The notes under the pieces: generated by a model | Database searches by the model: none | Seen by the model: only the letters and a program-made list of their open reading frames with translations | What the model was told of the DNA's origin: nothing | From: Kribbella rubisoli | GTDB taxonomy: Bacteria; Actinomycetota; Actinomycetes; Propionibacteriales; Kribbellaceae | DNA length: 64,000 bases | NCBI RefSeq assembly: GCF_004217145.1 | Contig: NZ_SHKR01000016.1 | Location: 372,001-436,000 of the forward strand | Reading direction: 5' to 3' | Translations under genes and position numbers: made by a program | Part shown: in pieces, positions 24,764 through 34,361 of the stretch | How the letters are laid out: each line of letters begins with the position of its first letter | How positions within the stretch are numbered: the stretch's first letter is position 1

Positions 24764-25643
24764 CCGCATTGAAACGTTGCCGATAGACCGATGCGGACAG
24801 GCCGTAGTGCGACTTGAATCGGCGGGCGAAGTAGTTCTGGTCCGGCCAGCCGACCGACTCCCCGATCCGGCTGATCGGCAGGTCGGTGTGCAGCAGCCGG
24901 TCGGCCGCGAGCTCGACGCGATGACGCGACAGGTACGCCATCGGCGGCAGCCCCGTCACCGACTTGAACAATCGGACCAGATACCCCGGCGCGAGGTGCA
25001 GCTCGCCGGCCAGATCGGTCAACGTCCAGTGCTTCGCCGGATCGGCCTCCATCAACCGCATCGCATCGAGTACGGCGGGGTGCGTGTGCCCGCGTCGCTC
25101 GTCGCGGTCGGTCACGGTCCGGGCGACGCAACTCAGGTACAACGACAGCCAGCCGATGATCTCGGCACGGTTCCGGCTGAGCGGCTGGTCGCGCAGCTGG
25201 CGCAATCCGTCGAGGTGCCCGACGGCCTCCTTCACCGTGTCCGGCTCGAGGTGCGTGGCGAGCATGCCGCGGCGCTGCGCGGAGAACGGCCCGGTCCACA
25301 ACAGGTAACCCAGTAAGGGATCCTCGCGTGCCCAGGCCAGTTCGCGGCGGACCAGATCGGCCGAGAAGCAGCAGTTGTAGATCTCGAGCGCGTCGCAGTC
25401 GACGTACTCGTGCCAGACGCCCGGACGCAGCAGGATCGCATCGCCGGCTTGGAGTTTCTGCCGTCCCGCGAGGCTGTGGTGGACGCCCTCACCGCCGGTG
25501 ACGAGCACCAGTTCGAAGAAGCTGTGGGTGTGCAGCGGGTGGGACTTTTCGTGCACGTGTGGACCGGCGTGCACGACCGTCCCTTCGACGAAGTGCAGCA
25601 CCGTTCCACGGGTCCTCACCGGCTCGTCGGCTGCTTCCGACAT
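24738..25643 (-). CDS. AraC family transcriptional activator with N-terminal cupin sensor
   Basis: 301 residues. The N-terminal half is a cupin-like sugar-sensing barrel (HEKSHPLHTHSFFELVLVTGGEG, then GDAILLRPGVWHEY), the C-terminal half (about 195-300) contains two HTHs (LTDLAGELHLAPGYLVRLFKSVTG and ISRIGESVGWPDQNYFARRFKSHYG). The layout matches RhaS/RhaR-like activators. It is divergent from the alpha-L-rhamnosidase and its importer and is the likely rhamnose or oligosaccharide-responsive activator. Confidence 0.9.
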   Translation of the reverse strand: MSEAADEPVRTRGTVLHFVEGTVVHAGPHVHEKSHPLHTHSFFELVLVTGGEGVHHSLAGRQKLQAGDAILLRPGVWHEYVDCDALEIYNCCFSADLVRRELAWAREDPLLGYLLWTGPFSAQRRGMLATHLEPDTVKEAVGHLDGLRQLRDQPLSRNRAEIIGWLSLYLSCVARTVTDRDERRGHTHPAVLDAMRLMEADPAKHWTLTDLAGELHLAPGYLVRLFKSVTGLPPMAYLSRHRVELAADRLLHTDLPISRIGESVGWPDQNYFARRFKSHYGLSASVYRQRFNAVKSTPSYR

Positions 25644-25795
25644 GGGTTCACGATACGAGCCAAGGTGCAGATCGTGCTAGACCGAGTGCACTTCGGGCTA
25701 CTCGCGGGCGACTGGCGGGCACAGGATCGGGGAACAGGCGAAACGTCCCGCCGACAATCAACCGAAGAATCACCCCGCTGTGACAGCGCACCCAA

Positions 25796-25807
25796 TGAAT
25801 CGTTTCA
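25796..25807. promoter_or_regulatory. LacI-family-type operator upstream of the rhamnosidase
   Basis: TGAATCGTTTCA differs by one base from TGAAACGTTTCA, the central-CG palindrome bound by many actinobacterial LacI-family sugar repressors. It ends 18 bp before the rhamnosidase ATG. No lacI gene is in the window. Confidence 0.5.
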
Positions 25808-25825
25808 CTCGCGACTTGGAGCCTC

Positions 25826-28600
25826 ATGTCGAACCTCGCCGCACCCACCGCCCTCCGCTTCGAGCATCGACCCGCCCCCGCTGTCGGGATCGGTACCGCG
25901 ACGCCCCGGATCTCCTGGCAGGTCCCGGCCGCGGACGCCGGCTACGCCCAGACGGCGTACGAGCTCGAGATCAGCACCGGCACGACCCAGGCGTTCACGG
26001 TCCAGTCCCCCGACCAGGTCCTGGTCCCCTGGCCGGCCGAACCACTCGGCTCGCGTCAGCGGGCGCAGGTCCGCGTCCGGGTGCGCGGCAACGACGACTG
26101 GAGTGAGTGGAGTGAGCCCGCGACCGTCGAGGCAGGTCTGCTCTCCGCCGACGACTGGACCGCACGGTTCGTCAGCCCGCGTGAGAACCCGCACGGCTCC
26201 CCCGCTCCCTTGATCGCGGGCGTCACGAACCTTCCGGAAGGCATCGTCAACGCTCGCCTGTACGCGACGGCGTACGGGATCTACATCCCCGAGCTGAACG
26301 GGCAGCGCGTCGGCACCGAGGAGCTCGCCCCCGGCTGGACGGCGTACCAGTACCGGCTGCGCTATCAGACGTACGACGTGACCGAGCTTGTCCAACCTGG
26401 TGAGAACAAGCTCGAGTTCCTCGTCGGCAACGCCTGGTACCGCGGGCGGATCGGCTTCATGCACCAGAAGCAGCTGTACGGCGAGCGCCTCGCCGTACTC
26501 GCCCAGCTCGAGGTCACCACCGACGACGGCCAGGTCCACACGTTCGGCAGCGACGGCTCCTGGACGTCCCGCGAGAGCAACGTCATCGCCGACGACCTGT
26601 ACGACGGCCAGACCACCGACCTCCGCAAGCAGCCCGGCGAGCCGACGCCGGTCGACGTACTCGACGCAGACCTGAACCTGCTCGTCGCTCCAGACGGGCC
26701 GCCGGTCCGGATCACCGACGTCCTGCCCGCGATCGAGATCAGCACCTCGCCGTCCGGCAAGACGCTGGTCGACTTCGGGCAGAACCTGGTCGGCCGCATC
26801 CGGCTCAAGGTCCGCGGCGGCGCCGAGGGCGACGAGATCGTCGTACGCCACGCAGAAGTCCTCGAGAACGGCGAGCTCGGCGTCCGTCCGCTTCGCACCG
26901 CCAAGGCCACCGACATCTACTTCCTGGCCGGGCCGGACGAGGTCGTGCTCGACTCGCCGCTCACCTTCCACGGTTTCCGGTACGCCGAAGTCACCGGGGT
27001 GAACGCTCTCGCCAAGGAGGACCTCGAGGCGATCGTCGTCGGGACCGATCTGCAGCGGACCGGCTGGTTCGACTCGTCCAACGAGCTGCTCAACCAGTTC
27101 CACCAGAACGTCGTGTGGGGCATGCGCGGCAACTTCGTCGACGTACCGACCGACTGCCCGCAGCGCGACGAGCGCCTCGGGTGGACCGGCGACATCCAGG
27201 TCTTCTCCCCCAGCGCGAGCTTCCTGTTCGACACGGCCGGCTTCCTGACGAACTGGCTTGCCGACCTGGCGGCCGAGCAGCAGAAGGACGGCTCGGTGCC
27301 GTACGTCGTGCCGGACGTACTGCGGCACGAGGGCCCGGCCACAGCGGCTTGGGGTGACGCGGCAACGATCGTGCCCTGGGTGATCTACGAGCGCAGCGGC
27401 GACGCCGGACTGCTGGCTCGGCAGCTGCCGAGCATGCGCGCCTGGGTCGACAAGATGGCCGACCTGGCCGGCAGCGATCTGCTCTGGTCCGGCGGCTTCC
27501 AGTTCGGCGACTGGCTCGACCCGACCGCTCCCCCGGAGAACGCCTTCGCCGCCAAGGCAGACCCGGACGTGGTCGCGACCGCGCACCTGGCCCGCTCGGC
27601 GGAGGTGGTCGGCAAGGCGGCGGAACTCCTCGGCCATGACGATCTGGCCCGCGAGTACACCGACCTGGCCGCCCGGGTTCGGCAGGCGTTCGCGACCGAG
27701 TACGCGACCGACGGCGGGCGCGTATTGAGCGACGCGGCAACTACTTACGCGCTGGCGCTGCAGTGGGCCTTGCTCCCGACCGATACCCAGCGGCAGCGGG
27801 CCGGCGAACGTCTCGCCGACCTGGTCCGCACGGCGGGTTTCCGGATCAGTACCGGATTCGTCGGTACTCCGCTGATGGCCGACGCACTGGCCGATTCCGG
27901 ACATCCTGACCTGGCCTACCGCCTTCTGCTACAGACAGGTTGCCCCTCTTGGCTGTACGCAGTGACGATGGGAGCCACGACGGTCTGGGAGCGCTGGGAC
28001 AGCATGCTGCCCGACGGCAGCATCAACCCCGGCCAGATGACGTCGTTCAACCACTACGCGCTCGGTGCGGTCGCCGACTGGATGCACCGCCGGGTCGCCG
28101 GCCTCGCGGCGGCCGAGCCCGGTTACCGCACGATCGACGTACGGCCGCTGTTCACCGAGCAGCTCACGAAGGCATCCGCCAAGCACCTCACGCCGTACGG
28201 CGAGGCGTCGGTCGCGTGGACCCGCGCTGACGGGCAGGTCACGCTGTCGGTGACCGTGCCGGTCGGGTCCCGCGCCAAGGTCGAGGTACCTGGGCAGGGT
28301 CTCGTCGAGGTCGAGCACGGTACGCACGAATGGACCGCTGACGACCCGTTCGCCGAGCTGCCCGAGCTCGCCGCGGACGCCACGATCCGGCAACTGATGG
28401 ACCACGAGCCGACCTGGACCGCACTCGCGACGGCGGCCGCCGAGACCGGGGTCGTCACCGACGACGCCGAACTGGCCGCCCGCCTCGAGCGGTACCTCGA
28501 CCAGCCGGCCGGCGGACTGGTCGAGGCGATCAGCCCGCGTGGATTCACCCCGAGCGCAGAGGCCCTCAAGGCCAAGCTCGAAGCCCTGCTCAACCACTGA
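25826..28600 (+). CDS. Alpha-L-rhamnosidase, glycoside hydrolase family 78
   Basis: 924 residues without a signal peptide, so probably cytoplasmic. Order: N-terminal fibronectin-like and Bac_rhamnosid_N beta domains (about 1-300), second beta domain (about 310-410), (alpha/alpha)6 GH78 catalytic barrel (about 410-760) and a C-terminal beta domain. The acid-rich motif DCPQRDERLGWTGD starts near residue 442 and WERWDS near 720; these hold the general acid and base residues of GH78. An extra helical tail of about 90 residues after residue 830 is not part of the usual domain set. It removes terminal L-rhamnose from imported glycosides; the importer follows in the operon. Confidence 0.93.
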   Translation: MSNLAAPTALRFEHRPAPAVGIGTATPRISWQVPAADAGYAQTAYELEISTGTTQAFTVQSPDQVLVPWPAEPLGSRQRAQVRVRVRGNDDWSEWSEPATVEAGLLSADDWTARFVSPRENPHGSPAPLIAGVTNLPEGIVNARLYATAYGIYIPELNGQRVGTEELAPGWTAYQYRLRYQTYDVTELVQPGENKLEFLVGNAWYRGRIGFMHQKQLYGERLAVLAQLEVTTDDGQVHTFGSDGSWTSRESNVIADDLYDGQTTDLRKQPGEPTPVDVLDADLNLLVAPDGPPVRITDVLPAIEISTSPSGKTLVDFGQNLVGRIRLKVRGGAEGDEIVVRHAEVLENGELGVRPLRTAKATDIYFLAGPDEVVLDSPLTFHGFRYAEVTGVNALAKEDLEAIVVGTDLQRTGWFDSSNELLNQFHQNVVWGMRGNFVDVPTDCPQRDERLGWTGDIQVFSPSASFLFDTAGFLTNWLADLAAEQQKDGSVPYVVPDVLRHEGPATAAWGDAATIVPWVIYERSGDAGLLARQLPSMRAWVDKMADLAGSDLLWSGGFQFGDWLDPTAPPENAFAAKADPDVVATAHLARSAEVVGKAAELLGHDDLAREYTDLAARVRQAFATEYATDGGRVLSDAATTYALALQWALLPTDTQRQRAGERLADLVRTAGFRISTGFVGTPLMADALADSGHPDLAYRLLLQTGCPSWLYAVTMGATTVWERWDSMLPDGSINPGQMTSFNHYALGAVADWMHRRVAGLAAAEPGYRTIDVRPLFTEQLTKASAKHLTPYGEASVAWTRADGQVTLSVTVPVGSRAKVEVPGQGLVEVEHGTHEWTADDPFAELPELAADATIRQLMDHEPTWTALATAAAETGVVTDDAELAARLERYLDQPAGGLVEAISPRGFTPSAEALKAKLEALLNH

Positions 28601-28657
28601 TCCCACCCACCCGACGACCGCCCCGCTGCTTTTGAACAACATCCCTTGGAGGTCAAG

Positions 28658-29989
28658 ATGAGGTTCCGCCCAGGAACTAGCGGACTCGCGCTTCTCGCGG
28701 CGAGCTCGCTGGTGCTCACCGCGTGCAGCGCGGGCAGTCTCGGATCCAGTAGCGACTCGGGCAGCAAGGGCTCGGTCGAGATCACGTACCTGATCGGCAA
28801 CCAGGATCAGGACATCGCAGAGGCCAACCAGCTGATCAAGGACTTCACCGCGAAGAACCCTGGTATCACGATCAAGACCGAGACGCGCCCGGCCGGCACG
28901 GAGGGCGACAACATCGTCAAGACCCGGCTGTCCACCGGCGACATGCCCGATGTCTTCGGCTACAACACCGGGTCCTTGTTCCAGGCGATCGCGCCGCAGA
29001 AGAATCTCGTGTCGATCAACGACCAGCCGTACATCGGCAACCTGGACGACAACTTCAAGAAGACCGTGACCGCCGACGGTCAGGTGTACGGCGTACCCGT
29101 CGGCGGATTCATGGGCGGCGCGGTGCTCTACAGCATCCCGGTCTACCAGAAGCTCGGCTTGAAGGTGCCGAAGACCTGGGCCGAGTTCATGGCCAACAAC
29201 GCCAAGATCAAGGCCCAGGACCCTGGGGTCGCCCCGGTGATCCAGACGTACGGCGAGACCTGGACCTCGCAGCTGTTCGTCCTCGGCGACTTCCACAACG
29301 TCTCCGCGGTCGACCCGTCGTTCGCCGACGACTACACCGCGAACAAGGCGAAGTACGCGACCAACCCGGCCGCGCTGAAGGGCTTCGAGCACACCGAGGC
29401 CGTCCACGACGCTGGCTACGAGAACAAGGACTTCGCCTCGGCCAAGCTGCCGGACGGGCTGAAGATGCTTGCCACCGGCAAGGGTGCGCACTACCCGAAC
29501 CTGTCCGGGGTGGTCGCGAACATGGTCGCCACCTACCCGGACGCGGCCAAGACCGTCGGGCTGTTCGCGTTGCCTGGTGACGATGCGAGCAAGAACGGCC
29601 TGACGCTGTGGACGCCGGGCGGGCTGTACATCCCGAAGACCACCACCGGCGACAAGCTGGACGCGGCGAAGAAGTTCCTGGCCTTCGTCGCCAGCCCGGA
29701 CGGCTGCGCCTCGCAGACCGCCGCCGGCGCGCCGACCGGTCCGTACGCCGTCAAGGGCTGCACGCTCGGCGACGACGTGCCGCAGGCGATCAAGGACATG
29801 CAGCCGTACCTGGACAAGCCGGGGTCGTCGAGCCTGGCGCTGGAGTTCCTCTCGCCGGTCAAGGGCCCGTCGCTCGAGCAGATCACCGTCGAGGTCGGCT
29901 CCGGCATCCGCAAGGCCAAGGACGGCGCCGCGCGGTACGACGAGGACGTCAAGAAGCAGGCCCAGCAGCTCGGCCTGGCAGGTTGGTGA
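28658..29989 (+). CDS. ABC sugar transporter substrate-binding lipoprotein
   Basis: 443 residues, CUT1 extracellular binding protein. Sec-type signal with lipobox LVLTAC near residue 22 and a Ser/Gly linker; then a mature domain beginning VEITYLIGNQDQDIAEANQLIKDF. ATG at 28658 is preceded by TTGGAGGTCAAG; an in-frame TTG at 28646 lies inside that ribosome-binding site and is rejected. Operon: rhamnosidase, this protein, two permeases. Probably binds rhamnose-containing oligosaccharides. Confidence 0.92.
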   Translation: MRFRPGTSGLALLAASSLVLTACSAGSLGSSSDSGSKGSVEITYLIGNQDQDIAEANQLIKDFTAKNPGITIKTETRPAGTEGDNIVKTRLSTGDMPDVFGYNTGSLFQAIAPQKNLVSINDQPYIGNLDDNFKKTVTADGQVYGVPVGGFMGGAVLYSIPVYQKLGLKVPKTWAEFMANNAKIKAQDPGVAPVIQTYGETWTSQLFVLGDFHNVSAVDPSFADDYTANKAKYATNPAALKGFEHTEAVHDAGYENKDFASAKLPDGLKMLATGKGAHYPNLSGVVANMVATYPDAAKTVGLFALPGDDASKNGLTLWTPGGLYIPKTTTGDKLDAAKKFLAFVASPDGCASQTAAGAPTGPYAVKGCTLGDDVPQAIKDMQPYLDKPGSSSLALEFLSPVKGPSLEQITVEVGSGIRKAKDGAARYDEDVKKQAQQLGLAGW

Positions 29990-29994
29990 GGTCC

Positions 29995-30921
29995 GTGGCG
30001 ATCACCTCGGTGAAACCACGTGAGCGTAGTAAGGCGCGACCGGCCGCTTCGGCGGCCGGGAGCAAGGTCTACCGTCCGTACTCGAACTGGTTCTACCTGC
30101 CGACCGCCATCATCTACGGCGTGCTGTTCCTGGTCCCGACGTTCGCCTCGCTCTACTTCAGCCTGACCCGGTGGAGCCTGTTCGAGTCGAAGTTCATCGG
30201 GCTGGACAACTTCAAGTTGTTCTTCCAGGAGCCGGCGCTGGTCAAAGGCTTCACCAACACGCTGATCTACGCCGTCATCACGTCCGGGTCGAAGGTGGTG
30301 CTCGGGCTGCTGCTCGCGGTCCTGCTGACGTCGCAGATCGTTGCCCGCGGCTACCTCCGGTCGGTGGTGTTCTTCCCGGTGCTGGTCTCGACGATCGGCG
30401 TAGGCCTGACCTTCACCGTGCTGATGAACCCGGAGAAGGGCCTGATCAACGAGTCGCTCGGGCTGCTCGGGATCAGCGGTCCCGGCTGGCTGACCGATCC
30501 GAAATGGGCGCTGCTCTCGGTGGCCGCCGTCGACGTCTGGAAGGGCGTCGGTCTCGCGACGCTGATCTACATCGCGGGTATCGTCTCGATCCCCCGTGAG
30601 TACATCGAGGCCGCCCGGGTCGACGGCGCGACCTCGTGGCAGCAGTTCTGGAGGATCGTGCTGCCGCTGTCCCGGCCGGCCACCGTGACCGTCATCATCT
30701 TGTCGCTGATCGGCGGGCTGCGGTCCTTCGACCTGATCTGGGCGATGACCCGCGGCGGGCCCGGGTTCACCTCGGACGTGATCGCGTCGGTGATCTACAA
30801 GCAGTACCAGGCCGGGTTCTACGGCCTGTCGACGGCGGGCAACGTGGTCCTGTTCATCACCGTCACCGCGATCATCCTGCCGTTGTCGTGGTTCCTGAAC
30901 CGCAAGGAGGTGGACCTGTGA
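29995..30921 (+). CDS. ABC sugar transporter permease (MalF-like)
   Basis: 308 residues, six predicted membrane helices after a basic N-terminal tail of about 30 residues. EAA loop: YIEAARVDGATSWQQFWRI. GTG at 29995 is 5 bp after the binding-protein stop with GGTGAGG as ribosome-binding site; an open frame upstream overlaps the binding protein gene and is not used. Forms the channel with the next gene. Confidence 0.92.
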   Translation: MAITSVKPRERSKARPAASAAGSKVYRPYSNWFYLPTAIIYGVLFLVPTFASLYFSLTRWSLFESKFIGLDNFKLFFQEPALVKGFTNTLIYAVITSGSKVVLGLLLAVLLTSQIVARGYLRSVVFFPVLVSTIGVGLTFTVLMNPEKGLINESLGLLGISGPGWLTDPKWALLSVAAVDVWKGVGLATLIYIAGIVSIPREYIEAARVDGATSWQQFWRIVLPLSRPATVTVIILSLIGGLRSFDLIWAMTRGGPGFTSDVIASVIYKQYQAGFYGLSTAGNVVLFITVTAIILPLSWFLNRKEVDL

Positions 30922-31769
30922 GCACCGCGGAACTCGTCAACCACCGGCCGGCCCGGAAGTGGATCCTCAGCACGGTCGCGATCGTCGTGTCGCTCGTGGT
31001 GTTCGTCATCCCGTTCGCGTTCATCGTGCTGACCGCGGTCAAGGACCGGACCCAGTCGGCCGACCTGAGCTTCTCCTGGCCGCACCAGTTCCGCTTCGTG
31101 CAGAACTTCATCGAAGTGGTCGAGGCCCGCGACTACATGCTGGTGATCGCGTTCATCAACAGCACGATCCTGACCGTGGTCAGCGTCACCGGGATGGTGG
31201 TGCTCGCGGCCATGGCCGGGTTCGTGCTGCAACGCCGCAAGAGCCGGTGGAACGGGTTCATCAACTTCCTGGTGCTGGCCGGCCTGATCATCCCGCCTGC
31301 CGTCGTGCCGACGATCTGGGTGCTGCAGAAGATCGGGCTGTTCAAGACGATGCCGGGGCTGATCCTGATCGAGATCGCCTACGGGTTGTCGTTCTGCATC
31401 CTGCTCTTCCGGGCGTTCGTCGCGACGATCCCCCGGGAGCTGGACGAGGCGGCGATCATCGACGGCGCCGGGCCGTTGCGGCTGTTCTTCCAGGTCGTGT
31501 TCCCGCTGCTGAGATCCGTGATCGTGACCGTCGTCGTGGTGCAGTCGGTCAATGTGTTCAACGACTTCGTGAACCCGTTGTACTTCCTGCCCGGCGACCA
31601 GAACGCGACGGTGCAGCTGACCTTGTACAACTTCTCCAGTCAGTTCACGACGCAGTACAACCTGCTGTTCATGGACATCCTGCTGATCACGATCCCGCCG
31701 CTGATCATGTTCCTGTTCTTCAACCGGCAGATCGTGGCCGGTCTGACGTCCGGAGCGATCAAGGGGTAG
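30918..31769 (+). CDS. ABC sugar transporter permease (MalG-like)
   Basis: 283 residues with six membrane helices and the EAA loop ELDEAAIIDGAGPLRLFFQ. GTG at 30918 overlaps the previous stop (GTGA) and has AAGGAGGTGGACC before it. No ATPase gene follows, so the importer probably shares an MsiK-like ATPase. Its end overlaps the convergent methyltransferase by 11 bp. Confidence 0.92.
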   Translation: MSTAELVNHRPARKWILSTVAIVVSLVVFVIPFAFIVLTAVKDRTQSADLSFSWPHQFRFVQNFIEVVEARDYMLVIAFINSTILTVVSVTGMVVLAAMAGFVLQRRKSRWNGFINFLVLAGLIIPPAVVPTIWVLQKIGLFKTMPGLILIEIAYGLSFCILLFRAFVATIPRELDEAAIIDGAGPLRLFFQVVFPLLRSVIVTVVVVQSVNVFNDFVNPLYFLPGDQNATVQLTLYNFSSQFTTQYNLLFMDILLITIPPLIMFLFFNRQIVAGLTSGAIKG

Positions 31770-32388
31770 GCGGTTTGCGGACCAGGTGCGCCGCCTGCGC
31801 CTTGTCCTTCTCGCCGGGCATCGCCGCGCGCGTCAGGGTCGCCACTTCGGCGAACCCGGCGCCGGCGAGCAGCCCGGCGACGTCCGCGGGGTCATAGCTG
31901 TAGACCTCGAGGTCGAGGTCGTGTCCGTAGGCGTTGCTCAGGTGACGGCTACCGCCGCCGACCTTGAAGCCGTGCACGAGGTAGCCGCCGGGCCGCAGCA
32001 CGCGGTACAGCTCCGCGAACACCGTCGGCAGGTCCTCTCGTGGAGTGTGAACGAGCGAGTACCACGCGAGGGCTCCGGCGAGCTCGCCGTCCTTCAGATC
32101 CAGATCGAACAGCGACCCGACCTCGAACCGCAGCTCGGGATACTCCCGCCGCGCCACCTCGATCATCCCCGGCGTCAGGTCGACCCCGAACACATCCAGA
32201 CCGCGCCCGGCGAGGTACGTCGTGATCCGCCCGGTCCCGCAGCCCAGGTCGCCGACCGGCCCGCCCTCGACCAACTGGGCGAAGTAGTCGAGCGCGCCCT
32301 TCTCGAACGGATCGTCGTGGTGGTAGTCCCGCAGGATCGCGTGGTAGTCGGCGGCAGCAGTGTTGTATGACCCTTGGATGTCGTTCAC
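31759..32388 (-). CDS. SAM-dependent methyltransferase, class I
   Basis: 209 residues. SAM motif I is VGDLGCGTGRITTYLAGRG (about 43-61), motif II acidic residue in GVDLTPGM, and a post-motif LRPGGYLVHGF. It starts with GTG overlapping the stop of the upstream aminotransferase-like gene by 4 bp, so the two are translationally coupled. Substrate unknown; the pairing with a PLP enzyme might mean both act on one amine or amino acid. Confidence 0.88.
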   Translation of the reverse strand: MNDIQGSYNTAAADYHAILRDYHHDDPFEKGALDYFAQLVEGGPVGDLGCGTGRITTYLAGRGLDVFGVDLTPGMIEVARREYPELRFEVGSLFDLDLKDGELAGALAWYSLVHTPREDLPTVFAELYRVLRPGGYLVHGFKVGGGSRHLSNAYGHDLDLEVYSYDPADVAGLLAGAGFAEVATLTRAAMPGEKDKAQAAHLVRKPPTP

Positions 32389-33521
32389 GCGAGGACTCTA
32401 GAGAGCCCTTCCGACAGTTTCTGGTAGTCCGCCAGCGAGTTGTAGGCGTGCGCCGACAACCGGATGAACTTGCGGTCCTCGAACCCGGTGAACGTGATCT
32501 CGGCCTTCAGTTCGCGCGAGATCCGCATCTTCAGCGCATCGCCGCCGGACAGGTCCACCGAGGACGGCAGCTCGACCAAGCGCATCGTCGTCGGCGGGTG
32601 GACGACCTCGGCGATACCGGTGCCCAGCGACTTCGCCAGGATCCGCGCGCCTTCCTCGACCAGCGCGGTCAGCTGAGGACGCCGGGTCGGCCAGTCCAGC
32701 TCGGCCAGGACACGCAGCGACTCCGGCGCGGCGATCCAGGGCACGTAGTCGTACGTGCCCTGCATGTCGAAGCGCTCCGGCATCCGCTCGTCGTACTCCG
32801 ACCACGAGACGATCAGCGGCATCGTTGCCGTGCGCCACCGTTCCGCGACCACCAGACCGGCGGTCGCCCGCGGCGCGGCCGGCCACTTGTGGAAGTTGCC
32901 GGTCCAGAAGTCGGCGCCCGCAGCGGCCGGCGCATCGATCAGCGCCGGGGCATGCGCGCCGTCGACCACGATCGGTACGCCGTGCGCGTGCGCCGCCTCG
33001 ACCAGTGCGTCGACCGGCAGGACCTTCGCCGTACCGGAGGTGATCTGGTCGACGATCAGCACGGAGGCGTTGTCGAGGCGGTCCGCGATCAGCGAGACCA
33101 CAGTCTCGTCGTCGGCCTCGAGGGGGATGTGGACGATGACGATCTCGGCCTGGTGTGCCTTGGCGAACCGCTCGGCGGCGTACCGGACCGCGCCGTACGT
33201 GTGGTCGGTCAGCACGATCCGGCTGCCTGCCGGGATCGGCAGCGTGGCGAGTGCGACGGTGACGCCGGCGCTCGCGTTCGGGACCAGGGCGAAGCCGGCC
33301 GGGTCTGTTTCCAGGAACGCTGCCAGTGCCAGGCGGCTCGTGGTCAGCCGGTCGGCGACCGTACGGAACCAGACCATCGGGTTGGCGTCCATCTCGGTGC
33401 GCAGCTCGGCCATCACCTCCTGGGTCCGGCGCGGCACAGCGCCGTACGAGCCGTGGTTGAGGTGGAGGACGCCTGGGTCGAGGGTCCACAGGTCGGGGCG
33501 GGGGCTGAGTACCGTCACCAC
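32385..33521 (-). CDS. Class V aminotransferase-fold PLP enzyme (isopenicillin N epimerase-like)
   Basis: 378 residues, fold-type I class V family. PLP contacts: the Asp in VVDGAHAPALID and the Schiff-base Lys in GNFHKWPAAPR; the N-terminus has LNHGSYGAVPRRTQEVM, the glycine-rich entry typical of isopenicillin N epimerase/CefD-like proteins. These act as epimerases, desulfurases or transaminases, so the reaction is not fixed. GTG start at 33521 (33518 is also possible). Only 23 bp separate it from the divergent gene, and no ribosome-binding site is seen. Confidence 0.88.
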   Translation of the reverse strand: MVTVLSPRPDLWTLDPGVLHLNHGSYGAVPRRTQEVMAELRTEMDANPMVWFRTVADRLTTSRLALAAFLETDPAGFALVPNASAGVTVALATLPIPAGSRIVLTDHTYGAVRYAAERFAKAHQAEIVIVHIPLEADDETVVSLIADRLDNASVLIVDQITSGTAKVLPVDALVEAAHAHGVPIVVDGAHAPALIDAPAAAGADFWTGNFHKWPAAPRATAGLVVAERWRTATMPLIVSWSEYDERMPERFDMQGTYDYVPWIAAPESLRVLAELDWPTRRPQLTALVEEGARILAKSLGTGIAEVVHPPTTMRLVELPSSVDLSGGDALKMRISRELKAEITFTGFEDRKFIRLSAHAYNSLADYQKLSEGLSRVLA

Positions 33522-33544
33522 CCAAACGGTACATACTTCCTGTC
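33522..33544. promoter_or_regulatory. Very short shared divergent promoter, probably leaderless both ways
   Basis: Only 23 bp lie between two divergent GTG starts. The TACATACT stretch (33530-33537) offers TACATA/CATACT to the plus strand and TATGTA to the minus strand as -10 elements, each 7-10 bp from a start codon, with no Shine-Dalgarno sequence on either side. Confidence 0.4.
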
Positions 33545-34297
33545 GTGTACCCCTACCTCGACCACGACGGCCCGATCGCGATGGCTCATCGAGGCGGCGC
33601 GAAACACCCCGAGAACATCGGCTACGAGAACTCGCTGCACGCGTTCCAGAACGCGGTCGACCTCGGCTACACCTACCTCGAGACCGACCTGCACGCGACC
33701 AGTGACGGCGTCGTGATCGCGTTCCACGACGACAAGCTCGACCGGGTCACCGACCGGACCGGCGTGATCGCCGAGCTGCCCTGGTCCGAGGTCAGCAAGG
33801 CCAAGATCAACGGCCACGAGCCGATCCCCCGCCTGGACGAGCTGCTCGAGCACTTCCCGGAGATCCGGTTCAACCTCGACATCAAGGCGGAGGGTGGCCT
33901 GGAGCCGGCTGCGGCGGTGTTGCGCGCCGCGAACGCGGTCGAGCGCGTCTGCGTGTCGTCGTTCTCCCAGTCCCGCGTACGCCGGATCCGCAAGCTGCTC
34001 GGGCCGCGGCTGTGCACCGGGTACGGCGAGTTCGAGATCGTGCTGATCCGGTTCCTGCCGTTCGCGCTGCCGTCGGCCGGCGCCTGCCTGCAGATCCCGC
34101 AGGCCTACGGCCCGCTGCGCGTGCTCACACCCGGTCTGATCAAACGAGCGCATGCCAGGGGCAAGCAAGTGCACGTCTGGACGGTCGACGATCCCGCGGA
34201 GATGCGGCGACTGCTCGATGCCGGAGTCGACGGCCTGATCACCGACCGGACCGATCTGCTGAAGGACGTCATGGTCGAACGGGGCCAGTGGCCGTAA
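33545..34297 (+). CDS. Glycerophosphodiester phosphodiesterase (GDPD family)
   Basis: 250 residues. The catalytic His is in AMAHRGGAKHPENI, metal ligands in YLETDLHATSDGVVIAFHDDKLDRVTD (E-x-D and the second catalytic His), and the C-terminal VHVWTVDDPAEMRRLLDAGVDGLITDR is the family signature. Hydrolyses glycerophosphodiesters to glycerol-3-phosphate and an alcohol. No signal peptide, so it acts in the cytoplasm, presumably in phospholipid recycling. Confidence 0.93.
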   Translation: MYPYLDHDGPIAMAHRGGAKHPENIGYENSLHAFQNAVDLGYTYLETDLHATSDGVVIAFHDDKLDRVTDRTGVIAELPWSEVSKAKINGHEPIPRLDELLEHFPEIRFNLDIKAEGGLEPAAAVLRAANAVERVCVSSFSQSRVRRIRKLLGPRLCTGYGEFEIVLIRFLPFALPSAGACLQIPQAYGPLRVLTPGLIKRAHARGKQVHVWTVDDPAEMRRLLDAGVDGLITDRTDLLKDVMVERGQWP

Positions 34298-34361
34298 CGG
34301 GCACTGAAGTGTTATCCGCGGGTACCCCGGATCGTCCCGCGAACCTGACACACTTCCGCGC

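Noticed and set aside
28646-28657. TTG at 28646 as start of the rhamnoside-binding lipoprotein
   Set aside because: It forms part of the GGAGG ribosome-binding site of the ATG at 28658, which gives a normal lipoprotein signal.
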